DNA of 64,000 nt from positions 230,194,434-230,258,433 of the forward strand of contig JALIGW010000001.1 of the NCBI GenBank assembly GCA_023053685.1, given 5' to 3'. Both the position numbers and the translations under genes were made by a program. The notes beneath the pieces are model-generated. The model worked only from the letters and a program-made list of their open reading frames with translations. It did not search any database and was not told the origin of the DNA. Shown here in pieces: positions 55,831-64,000 of this stretch (positions within the stretch are counted from its first letter, which is position 1; every line of letters begins with the position of its first letter). The stretch comes from Diadophis punctatus similis (lineage: Eukaryota; Chordata; Lepidosauria; Squamata; Dipsadidae).

Positions 55831-56695
55831 CAGTCAGTGAGATTGTGTAGTTTTATCTACTTCTGCAGAGAGTGGGTCTTTCCCCACTTAAAAACCAAAG
55901 AGTAGCTAACAGTGTACAGCAATGGTTAGAGTGTACGGCAGTAATGGTGATAATGAAGTAACATTATTTAACTTCCATTACCACAAAAGAAGTCTTAAAA
56001 TGCTTAATACCAGTTTCAAACTGAACTTTTCACAATATGGTTTGTTGCTGTTAGCCAGTTGGCAACTCATTCTTAAACATTTCTCAACTTTTCAATTATC
56101 AAAGTAGTTCTGTAGTAGAATATAATTATAGGAATTCTATATTTCAATCTCCAATCCAATTAGAAGCCAGCAGGAATGCCACTGCAATTGTCACTTCCTA
56201 GATGAATACAATAGGAATTTGGCCACTGTTCGTATGTAAAAACCAGGTCTTATGGTTCCCTGAACAGAAAATCATGTTTTATATCCCCCCCCCTCTCTCT
56301 CTGTGTGTGTACACACACACGGGGGGGGGGGAGAATAAACCATGTAGCATTTCTTTTGTGAGTCTCAAATCCACCAAGCATACTTAGGACAAACTGTTGA
56401 CTGCTTTTACTTTCTTTTGATGGAGACTTGCAGAGATTTAAGTTATTACTTTCACCTCTTAAAACCCCTATTTCTCTTCCCAAAGTCTCCCAGCTTCAAT
56501 CCGGGACAACAAGATTAGATGAGGTTATTTATCGGCTCAAGGAATGTTGATATTAATATAGATAAGGGAGAAGCATCAGGCTGAAAGTGTCAAAAAGGAT
56601 AAAGTAGAGATTTGCCAAATCTTTTGTGAAATGTTTCACTAAGGAGTTTTAGAAAAGTGTGATGGGAAATAGGAATAATCATGAAGAACAGAAGG
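55831..56695. other. AT-rich sequence with simple repeats
   Basis: (CT)n, (TG)n and a G run lie at 56285-56332. No gene is recognised. Confidence 0.4.
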
Positions 56696-56699
56696 AAGA

Positions 56700-56905
56700 G
56701 CTGCAACCAAAGCAATGGTCAGATAAAAGAAACCTGAGTCCAGGGCAGAAATGTAATTTGAGTAAGCATCTTAGATATGGCCTTCCTTAGCTCTCATGCA
56801 GATAAAGGAAGGGAGGAAGAAAGTGCATTCAGATTTGCAAAATCCAATTACCATAACCTTATAATAAACTAGTATTAGCATTAATAACTCTAGTGTCCCA
56901 GTCTA
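56700..56905 (+). mobile_element. LTR-like fragment, copy 2
   Basis: AGCAATGGTCAGATAAAAG, then GCAAAATCCAATTACCATAA and TTATAATAAACTAGTATTAG follow the order seen at 4520-4740. It is more diverged, and its AATAAA signal has become AATAAAC. It is interrupted on the right by the hAT element at 56926. Confidence 0.35.
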
Positions 56906-56925
56906 GTCTAAGAGTTAGTCTAGTC

Positions 56926-57343
56926 CAGTGATGGCGAACCTATGGCATGCGTGCCACAGGTGGCACGCAGAGCCATATCTGCCAGCACGTGAGCTGTTGC
57001 CCTAGCTCAGCACCAGCATGCATGTGCACGCTGGCCAGCTGATTTTCAGCTCACACGGAGGCTCTGGGAGGGTGTTTTCAGCTTCCGGAAGGCCTCAGGG
57101 AGGAGCAGGGGGCGTTTTTGCCCTCCCCAGGTTCCAGGCCCAGGCTCCCCAGGCTCCAGGCGAAAAACGGGCCTACCAGGCCCACCAGAAGTTGGGAAAT
57201 GGGCGAGAGGGCCTCCAGGGGGCAGGGGGAGGCCGTTTTCGCCCTCCCCAGGGATTAAATTATGGTGTGGGCACTCGCGCATGCGCGATAACGCGCACGC
57301 ATGCACTTTCGGCACCCAAGGAAAAAAAGGTTCGCCATCACTG
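56926..57343. mobile_element. hAT-type element, 'GTGATGGCGAACC' family
   Basis: The ends CAGTGATGGCGAACC and GGTTCGCCATCACTG carry a perfect TSD GTCTAGTC at 56918-56925 and 57344-57351. The interior has CAGGCCCAGGCTCCCCAGG, GGGCCTACCAGGCCCACCAG and GCATGCGCGATAACGCGC motifs. Confidence 0.92.
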
Positions 57344-57479
57344 GTCTAGTCTTTTCTCAAATGAGAAAAATCACCTCAAGAAAGAAAAATGAAGATGGCT
57401 GGAAGTTTATTTTTACTGAAGAGAGTGCCATATGTAAGAAAATAATGTCAGCCTTACTAGTGTCTATTCAGACTAGACA

Positions 57480-57690
57480 GGAAATAAACTAACTCTACTT
57501 TATTGTAAAGCTACATTAACAGAATCTTGCAAGTCTGAAATGCAATTCTCCTTCCGTCCCCTTTACAGTCTAAGAGATGATGGAGGGCCTATTATAAGCT
57601 TCTTGCCCCACCCACCACCCAACTGTAGGCTGTGTCCTCTCTTATCAGACCATTCCCTAGACATTCTCTTTATTCCCCCTGTCTCACAAG
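57480..57690 (-). mobile_element. LTR-like fragment, copy 3
   Basis: The minus strand reads CTAGGGAATGGTCTGATAAG, later GCAAGATTCTGTTAATGTAG, TTACAATAAAGTAGAGTTAG and TTTCCTGTCTAGTC. It matches 4520-4740 best over the AATAAA region. Ends are not resolved. Confidence 0.4.
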
Positions 57691-57795
57691 GTCTTTCCCA
57701 CTTCCCACCATTACAGATTCAGATTCAGAATAGAACTGGAAGGGACATTGAAGATCTTCTAGTCTAACCCCCTGCTCAAGCAGGAGACCCTATAC

Positions 57796-58001
57796 CAGAG
57801 GTGGCACGCAGAGCCCTCTCTGTGGGTAATGCGTGGCGCCGTCAGCTGCTCTTCCGGGTTCCATCATGTGCATGCGTGCCGGCCAGCTGGTCCAGCATGC
57901 ATGCGCACCGGCCAGCTGCTCTCTTCCGGATTCCGGCGCTCCGGGATGTGCGTGCGCACTCCAGTTTCGGCACTCGGTGCCGAAAAGGTTAATTATCACT
58001 G
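57796..58001. mobile_element. Internally deleted hAT-type element at CCCTATAC
   Basis: It starts CAGAGGTGGCACGCAGAGCC and ends GGTTAATTATCACTG with a perfect TSD CCCTATAC at 57788-57795 and 58002-58009. About 30 bp of the usual left end is missing: the terminal CAG is joined directly to AGGTGGCACGC. Confidence 0.85.
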
Positions 58002-58119
58002 CCCTATACCATTTCAGACAAGTGGCTGTCCAGTCTCTTCTTAAAAATCTTTTCTTAAAAACCTCCAGTGATGAAGCACCCAGTGATGAACCTCCAGTGA
58101 TGAAGTGTTTTTTCTGGTG

Positions 58120-58380
58120 AGACCAGTCTTTCAGGGTAATCTGGTATGCTCAATTATGGGAAGGATCATACTGTTTCCGCTTTTGCCTTTCAGCCCCAAT
58201 CCAGGAGCCTTCTCAGGCAGTCGCTTTTGCGACAAACTATTTTTGTGTTGAATTTATATTTACCGACAAAGAAATAAGGGAGACTAGTATAGATCTATTC
58301 CAAGCTATTTAGCTCTCATCAGCTAGCCTTACCCTTCTGGGATTCAAACCTGGGCTACTTGTAAATTAGGTAGATGTATT
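58120..58380 (-). mobile_element. Possible diverged tRNA-like SINE inside CR1
   Basis: The minus strand contains a B-box-like GGTTTGAATCCCAGAAGGG near 58340-58355 followed by TAGCTGATGAGAGCTAAATAG. It interrupts CR1 between two copies of CCTCCAGTGATGAAG, which could be the target repeat. The family is unknown. Confidence 0.3.
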
Positions 58381-58847
58381 AACCTCCAGTGATGAAGTAC
58401 CCCCAAACCACAAGGCAAGTTGTTCCACTGATTCATTATTCTGTCAGGAAATTTCTTCTTAGTTCTAGGCTGCTTCTCTCATTGGATTAGTTTCCATCCA
58501 TTGTTTCTTGTCCTGCCCTCTGATGCTTTGGAAAATAAGTTGACCCCCCTCTTCTTTGTGGCAGTCCCTCAAATACTGGAATACTGCTATTATGTCACCC
58601 TAGTCCTTCTTTTCTCTAAACTAGCCATACCCAAATCTAGCAACCATTCTTCATATGTTTTAGTCTCCAGGCCTTTACTCATCTTAGTTCATTACAAAAA
58701 TTATTAAAATTTACATAAAATAGTTTTTTTTGTAAAGGCCTCTAATTTATGGACTTTATAATGTATGGGGTTAGATTGTAGTTCTTGAGGAACTGCTCAG
58801 AGAATTCCATTTAGCTATGTTAAAAAGCCATAATCAGTCATGTACTA

Positions 58848-58983
58848 CCGTGTTTCCCCGAAAATAAGACCCTGTCTTATATTTTTTTGAACCCTGAAAT
58901 AAGCACTTGGCCTTGTTGCCATGCACTCAAAAGCCTGATTGGGCTTATTATCGGGGGATGTCTTATTTTTGGGGGAAACAGGG
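58848..58983. mobile_element. Tc1/mariner-type MITE, 'GTTTCCCCGAAAATAAGAC'
   Basis: This 136-bp element starts CCGTGTTTCCCCGAAAATAA and ends TCTTATTTTTGGGGGAAACAG, flanked by TA. It is a short, well-conserved MITE with no coding capacity. Confidence 0.88.
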
Positions 58984-58985
58984 TA

Positions 58986-59700
58986 TACGTGAAAGGCTTC
59001 CAAGAAGCCTATATAACCTGCTCTACCTCATGCTGGACTGAAGAAAAGCTGAACAAAATTCATCACCATTCCTACAAATAATCAAACCTATTTAGACAAA
59101 ACAAAGCCTAAAGCTTTCAATTATAAGAGTAATCCAAAAAGTCATCTGGGCTTTGTCTTTTTTTTATTCTTTTCAAAATAAACATTTTCTCTTTCTCTAC
59201 CTGCTGTTCCCTGCCTGATGATATTTTTGTCCTCCTGTACTTTAATTTAGATTGTAAACCTGTTCAAACAACTTTGTTTATTTTTTAATCTGCTATCAGC
59301 ATCTAGTATACCACAGACAATTGGGACAGATTAAGTAGTATACTTTGAGTACCATTTCTATATAATACCAGACAATTTAACTGGAGACTGACTTTGAGAA
59401 TAATAAGAAATCCTATAACAGCAGGGTATTATACTAAATTATATATTCCATCTTTTAGAATTTTTGCATTATTTTATCAGGAATGTTGTATTGTAGATTT
59501 AAAGGAAAGGCACATAAGTGTAGAAGAAAAAGTCTATCAAGCAGTATAGACAGAAGAACAAAAGGGAACAAACATTTATTGCATGAATTGATGTAAATCT
59601 GATCTAATTGGAAGCAAGTTATGTTCCTATGCATGCAATCTAAATTTGATCCCCACTTTTTAATTTATCCTCAACTGATAAATTAAAATAAGCAAGAAAA
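58986..59700. other. AT-rich sequence, nothing recognised
   Basis: No gene or named repeat is seen. Confidence 0.4.
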
Positions 59701-59701
59701 T

Positions 59702-60240
59702 GGTAAGAGAACACCTGTCTGCTCTTGATTAACATAAATCACCGGGATTTGATGAATTATATCCCAGAGTTTTGAAGGAGCTGGCAGATGTTATCTCAAA
59801 ACCATTAATTCATATATTTAAAATTTTTTGGAGCACCAGGGAACTACCAGAGGATTGGAAAAGAGCTGATGTGGTTCCCATCTTAAAAAGGGGTGGTCAG
59901 AGCCAGGAAGCTGCAGATCAATCAGCATAACATCAATACCTGGGAAGATACTGGAAAAATAATAAAAAAACAGATCTGTGAACATCTAAAAATATTTAGA
60001 CTTCAGCAAGGCATTTGACAAAGTAGACCATAACCTACTTCTTGGCAAGCTAGAAAAATGTGGGATAGGGTTGGTACTACATCTACATGGAGGGAAGTAA
60101 GCAATGGGGTACCACAAGATTCTATCTTAGGCCCAGTACTCTTCAATTTCTTCATAAATGACTTAGATGAGGGAATAGAAGGGGAACTCATCAAATTTGC
60201 AGATGAAACTAAGCTGGCAGGAATAGCTAACACCCTAGAA
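59702..60240 (+). mobile_element. CR1 LINE reverse transcriptase fragment
   Basis: The plus strand encodes PEVLKELADVISKPLIHIFK, ELPEDWKRADVVPILK, then FSKAFDKVDH-like sequence (near 60003) and [38 protein letters not shown]. These are the RT palm motifs of CR1 ORF2, with the catalytic YADD reduced to FADE. Frameshifts and stops are present. It is cut at 60240 by a hAT element. Confidence 0.9.
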
Positions 60241-60701
60241 CCATGATGGCGAACCTATGGCACGCATGCCACAGATGGCACCCAGAGCCATATCTGAGGG
60301 CACGCGAGATTTGCCCTATGTCAGCTCCAGCATGCATGTGCGCGCTGGCCAATTGATTTTCAGCCTTCTGGAGGGCGGGAGGGAGGTCATTTTCACCTTC
60401 CCCAGGCTTCAGTAAAGCCTCCGGAGCCTGTGGATGGCAAAAAACGGACCCAACGGGCCTACCGGAAGTTCGGAAATGGAGCCTCCTGAAGCCTGAGGAG
60501 GACGAAAAATGGCCCAACAGGCCTACTGGACGTCCGGAGGCTTCAATGAACCCTGTGTGCATGCGTGGGGGGGCAGCGTGAGGGGCTTGTGCATGCATGT
60601 ATGGGGCGGCATTGCATTATGGGTGTCGGCACGAGCGCATATGCTATCACACGTGTGTGTGCCCTTTTGGCACCCGAGCAAAAAAAGGTTCACCATCACT
60701 G
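60241..60701. mobile_element. hAT-type element bridging two CR1 fragments
   Basis: It starts CCATGATGGCGAACC and ends GGTTCACCATCACTG. The left flank CCCTAGAA belongs to a plus-strand CR1 RT, and the right flank TCCTATAC belongs to a minus-strand CR1 3' region. The flanks are therefore not a TSD. The element marks a junction between two different CR1 copies. Confidence 0.85.
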
Positions 60702-60905
60702 TCCTATACCATTTCAGACAAGTGACTGTCCAGACTCTTCTTAAAAACCTCCAGTAATGAAGCACCCACAACCTTTGACTACAAGCTGTTCCACTGGTTA
60801 ATTGTCCTCACTGTTAGGAAGTTTCTCCTCAAGTCCAGGTTGCTTCTCTCCTTGATTAGTTTCCATTCCATTGTTTCTTGTCCTGCCTTCTGGTGCTTTG
60901 GAAAA
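60702..60905 (-). mobile_element. CR1 LINE 3' fragment
   Basis: The minus strand matches the CR1 segments at 51455 and 58002: CAGACAAGTGACTGTCCAG, AAAAACCTCCAGTAATGAAG and GTTAGGAAGTTTCTCCTCAA on the plus strand. It begins exactly at the hAT right end and fades after 60905. Confidence 0.85.
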
Positions 60906-61789
60906 GATAGCAGGATGCCTTTTAGGAAATTGTTCAGATTTCTCTGAATGCAATCACACAACATTAGTTAAAGATGTGGGTGGAAGAGCACACAATTAAT
61001 TTATTTCCTTTTCCTTTTCCACGGGCCTGGGGGAATTCTTGTTTCTTGGGGACTTTTGGCAATCGAAGAAGCAGAGAAGTGCCACTCTATTTTTAGTGTT
61101 GACAGATCGCAATCACAGATCATCTTCAAATTACTTTTGAGGGATAGAGATGTTGGAACAGTGGTAATATAGAAAAGCTCCAATCAATTGTTATTTGTCC
61201 AAGAACTGTGTTTAAATAAACTCCAGCTTGGCATGATGTGTGAACTCAGGAAAAAAGAAAAGGAAAGAGCACTGTATGCAGCAAGCCACTCTGGGTGCTC
61301 CTCTTTTGTGGAATGAAACCCTTTAGAAAAACATAAACCAATTTATTCAACAGGCAGTTAAGTATCTTTCATGCATCACTTTCAGTTCAGCATTCAAACA
61401 GAGCTTCACATTCACAGTTTCTGCACTGATTTTTGGCAGTGATTTACAAACCTATTAACACTTAGCAACTCCTGAATCTAGGGAGTATTAGTTGGACATC
61501 TGCATTTGCTCCCACGGGGCTGTCATAGATGTTCCATCTTCACCCAACCAGATGGTAGTGAACTGTTCAATGTGTTGTGTTTTGTGCTACTTCTCCTTAC
61601 TATCATGTAGTGATGTTTAAATTAACACAGTTGTAATTTGATATTCCAGAGAGGATGGATGATTGAGGTGTGACATTTAATTAAAGCTACATTTGAATAA
61701 AGCACTTTTAAATTACAATGGATACTTGGATTGCAATTCTTTGGAAAGAAAGCCTGCTTCGAATAGAGTGTGTTTTACTTCCAGGATGA
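60906..61789. other. Sequence without recognised feature
   Basis: No gene or named repeat is seen. Confidence 0.4.
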
Positions 61790-61797
61790 ATCTAGGC

Positions 61798-62376
61798 CAG
61801 TGATGGCAAACCTTTTTTTCCTTGGGTGCCAAAAGCGCACATGTGTGCGCTATCGCGCACACACGTGTGCCCACATCCATAATTCATTGCCCCCTACATG
61901 CCCTGCCCCCTGTGCATGCATGCGCAACCCCCCCGTGCTGCCCCACCCCTGTGCATGTGCGCATGATCCCCCCGCTCCCCCACTCCCCCATTTCCGGACT
62001 TCGGGTGGGCCCGGTAGGCCGGTTTTTCGCCCTCCCCAGGGTCCAGAGGCTTTCTTGAAGCCTGGGGAGGGCAAAAATGGCCTCCCTGCCCCCCTGGAGG
62101 CTGGAAACAGTCCGTTTCTTGACTTCCGGTGGGCCCAGTAGGCCCAGTTTTTACCTTCCCCAGGCTCCAGAGGCTACCCTGGAGCCTGGGGAGGGCAAAA
62201 ATGGCCTTCCCTGTCCCCCGGAGGCCCTCCGGAGGCCGAAAACGCCTCCGCATGAGCCAAAAATCAGCTGGTCGGCATATGCATGCTGGAGCTGAGTTAG
62301 GGCAGTGGCTCACGTGCCAGCAGATATGGCTCCGCGTGCCACCTGTAGCACGCGTGCCATAGGTTCGCCATCATGG
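61798..62376. mobile_element. hAT-type element, 'GTGATGGCAAACC' copy
   Basis: The ends CAGTGATGGCAAACC and GGTTCGCCATCATGG carry TSD ATCTAGGC / ACCTAGGC (7 of 8). The interior repeats TCCAGAGGCT..CTGGAGCCTGGGGAGGGC as two inverted pairs around GGGCCCGGTAGGCCGG and GGGCCCAGTAGGCCCAG. Confidence 0.9.
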
Positions 62377-62419
62377 ACCTAGGCTATCATTGATCATGGT
62401 ATCCTTCAAGCATGCCACT

Positions 62420-63520
62420 GAGGGTTTATAGTGAGGTATATCATTTCGGAGTGGTTCCCCTTCTTCCCAATGGGGCTATTCCAATTAGCAGGGATTGGGG
62501 GAGAGATCAAGTTCTAGCTTCTTCAGAAATGGAGTCTCAACGGGCTTCAGTGCTCTCTACTCTTATTTAATATTTACATGATGCCAGTAGGTGAGATATC
62601 TGCTGACATGAATTTAGGCATCGTCAATATTCTGAAGATATTCAACTATGCATTTTGATCCTAAACAGGTGATGTTATGAAAGTGTTGTCCAAATGTCTG
62701 GAGACTGTTCAGCTCTGGATGGAGAGAAAGGGGGCTGAAATTTAATTCCAGCATCATGGACAATGTCTGGGTTTGTAAGATATTCCAAATTTAATTTTGG
62801 GTGGGGTGGTGCTCCCCCGTACTGAACTGATTCATAAGTTGGAGGTCCTCTTGGACTCTCGGGTTCAGCTTAAAGTGCAAGTAGCAGTTGTGGGCTAGGA
62901 AGGTTTTCTTACAGTTTCATCAGATGCGTCTTTATGACTCCTGGAATGGGAGCCTTTGTTCACCACCACTCATACCTTATTCACCTTTCGACTGTTACAG
63001 TGTACTCTACCTGGTGCTGCCCTTGAAGACCATTCAGAATCTATAGAATGTACCATTCCAAGTTGTCATCGGTGGTTCATATTGTGCCTATATAACGCTA
63101 CTGTTGCACTGCATAGCTGTTGATTTCTGGGTAAAATTCAAGTTTCTGGTTGTCACCTTCAAAGGAGGCAGGGTTGAGGGCCTGGATAATGCGGGACTGT
63201 GTTCTCCTACTAATATCTTCTAACCCAATAAAATCAAGTGGCATGGCTGTCTCCACGCCTCAAAAACCATGTTTTTTTCTTTTCCTGCTATGCTCTCTAG
63301 AATAGCAGCTCTCTGGACAGTTGAACAACCCTTTCTGTTTGGCATTTAGGAAGTCTATTAAGACCTGGCTATTTAAACATGCCCTGGAGTCTCCCCCCCC
63401 CCTCAAGCAGTTAGAAGTTGTTAATTGTATTTTGCCAATTGTGCTTTATTCATGGGTCGTACATAGGTGATTTTATTGATTATGTTGTGTGGTGATATAT
63501 AATCTTTGTTGCAGTTTAAT
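62420..63520 (+). mobile_element. Decayed L2-like LINE, RT C-terminal half
   Basis: In broken frames the plus strand reads FNIYMMPVGEI, KVLSKCLETVQLWMERK, IHKLEVLLDSRVQLKVQVAV, then VKFKFLVVTFKG and RIAALWTVEQP, with KTWLFKHAL-like sequence near 63360. This follows the order of L2-clade RT thumb and C-terminal blocks. The YADD box is replaced (KIFNYAF). There are many stops and shifts. Confidence 0.7.
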
Positions 63521-64000
63521 TCTGATTTACAGAGGTGGGATCATACGCTGTCTGGTTGGTTGGTTGGTTTGGAGAAGCCTATAAAACCCTGGAAACAAAC
63601 ACATTTATCTCTTGGATGCAACACACACACACACACACACACACCCCATCTGAGAAATAAATTGATTTGGGAGGCTGCAGTTCTGTGGTGCTTATGGGTA
63701 GACTACTTTCCTATTTGCAAAAAAGTCTTGCTTCATCCAACATCCAGGGTCTATAACTACAGTTGTACAGCCAGGGCCCAAAAGGATAAGTAGTTTCATG
63801 GCATCTCAGTAGTTTCTCATAGGAGCAGCTGGGATATATTTCAGACACCTCAGCAAATTAGTACAATGTCACTCGGATGGGGAAAGTGCAAGTAGCTAAT
63901 TCTTTTTATTATTTTTTGGCATGAAATGCTTTTTTATTACTGGCTTGGGATTTGCAGTAACTTTGAGGCAAGGCAGTGATTTTTCACTTCTTCTCTTCAT
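63521..64000. other. AT-rich sequence with (CA)n
   Basis: A (CA)n run of about 13 units lies at 63620-63645 and GGTTGGTTGGTTGGTTTGG at 63553-63571. Otherwise nothing is recognised up to the window end. Confidence 0.5.

Larger units (their letters stand above)
57716..58695 (-). mobile_element. CR1 LINE 3' region with two insertions
   Basis: The minus strand shows the CR1 3' end (GGGGGTTAGACTAGAAGATC and TCCCTTCCAGTTCTATTCTG) and, after 58381, coding parts such as GCTTTGGAAAATAAGTTGAC. A hAT-type element sits at 57796-58001. A local duplication of CCTCCAGTGATGAAG occurs three times (58063, 58090, 58383), and an unrelated segment at 58120-58380 separates the two CR1 parts. Confidence 0.85.

Noticed and set aside
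59702..63520. Active reverse transcriptase
   Set aside because: Both the CR1 and the L2-like copies have frameshifts and stops, and the catalytic box is altered, so neither can be functional.

Overview
This window reads as nuclear DNA from a squamate reptile, probably a snake. No gene can be named in it, and it looks like intergenic or deep intronic sequence. The background is AT-rich. It is packed with repeats that I know from squamate genomes: tRNA-derived SINEs of the Sauria type (including one with the GCTATT Bov-B-like tail), a diverged RTE/Bov-B LINE, CR1, L1 and L2-like LINE remnants, many short non-autonomous DNA transposons, and long simple repeats. The repeat assignment rests on recognised motifs and on target-site duplications (TSDs) that I could read directly. 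The species is an inference.

Layout. 0-9 kb: AT-rich sequence with a hAT-type element (380), a pogo/Tigger-like MITE (1551), a 'TATAAGACGCAC' TA-flanked element holding a nested palindromic MITE (3073-3861), L1 debris (6.4 kb) and a large foldback hAT-type element (8166-8700). 9-15 kb: a Bov-B-like LINE split by a SINE with a long (ATTT)n tail, another Tigger-like MITE (11440) and a CR1 3' end (13.7-14.1 kb). 15-26 kb: a possible coding exon (15733-15931), a hAT element (16129), a 1-kb foldback carrying a short telomere-like run (17286-18303), a possible solo LTR (19200), a hAT element (22089), a long (TTCC)n array and an unassigned CpG-bearing block (24.9-25.3 kb). 26-33 kb: an L2/CR1-group LINE fragment, palindromic MITEs and a SINE with a long tetranucleotide tail. 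33.5-36.3 kb: a 2.8-kb TA-flanked element whose interior has a GC-rich head-to-head array of 120-bp units and a promoter-like stretch. 37-45 kb: small hAT elements, a possible exon (39876-40032), an inverted near-copy of the 8166 foldback (40882-41441), an L2-like LINE split by a (CA)n-rich insertion, and L1. 45-64 kb: SINEs, Tigger-like MITEs, three CR1 fragments riddled with hAT-type elements, a foldback hAT element (54834-55428), three LTR-like fragments and a decayed L2-like LINE at the end.

I found no intact transposase, reverse transcriptase, host gene, tRNA, rRNA or CRISPR array. All coding traces of mobile elements are broken. The most informative signals concern the elements themselves. 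Many hAT-type families share a central-TA TSD. Internal modules are shared between families with different ends. The same 8-bp site in CR1 copies is hit repeatedly. There are unusually large foldback structures. I saw no convincing new biological system.
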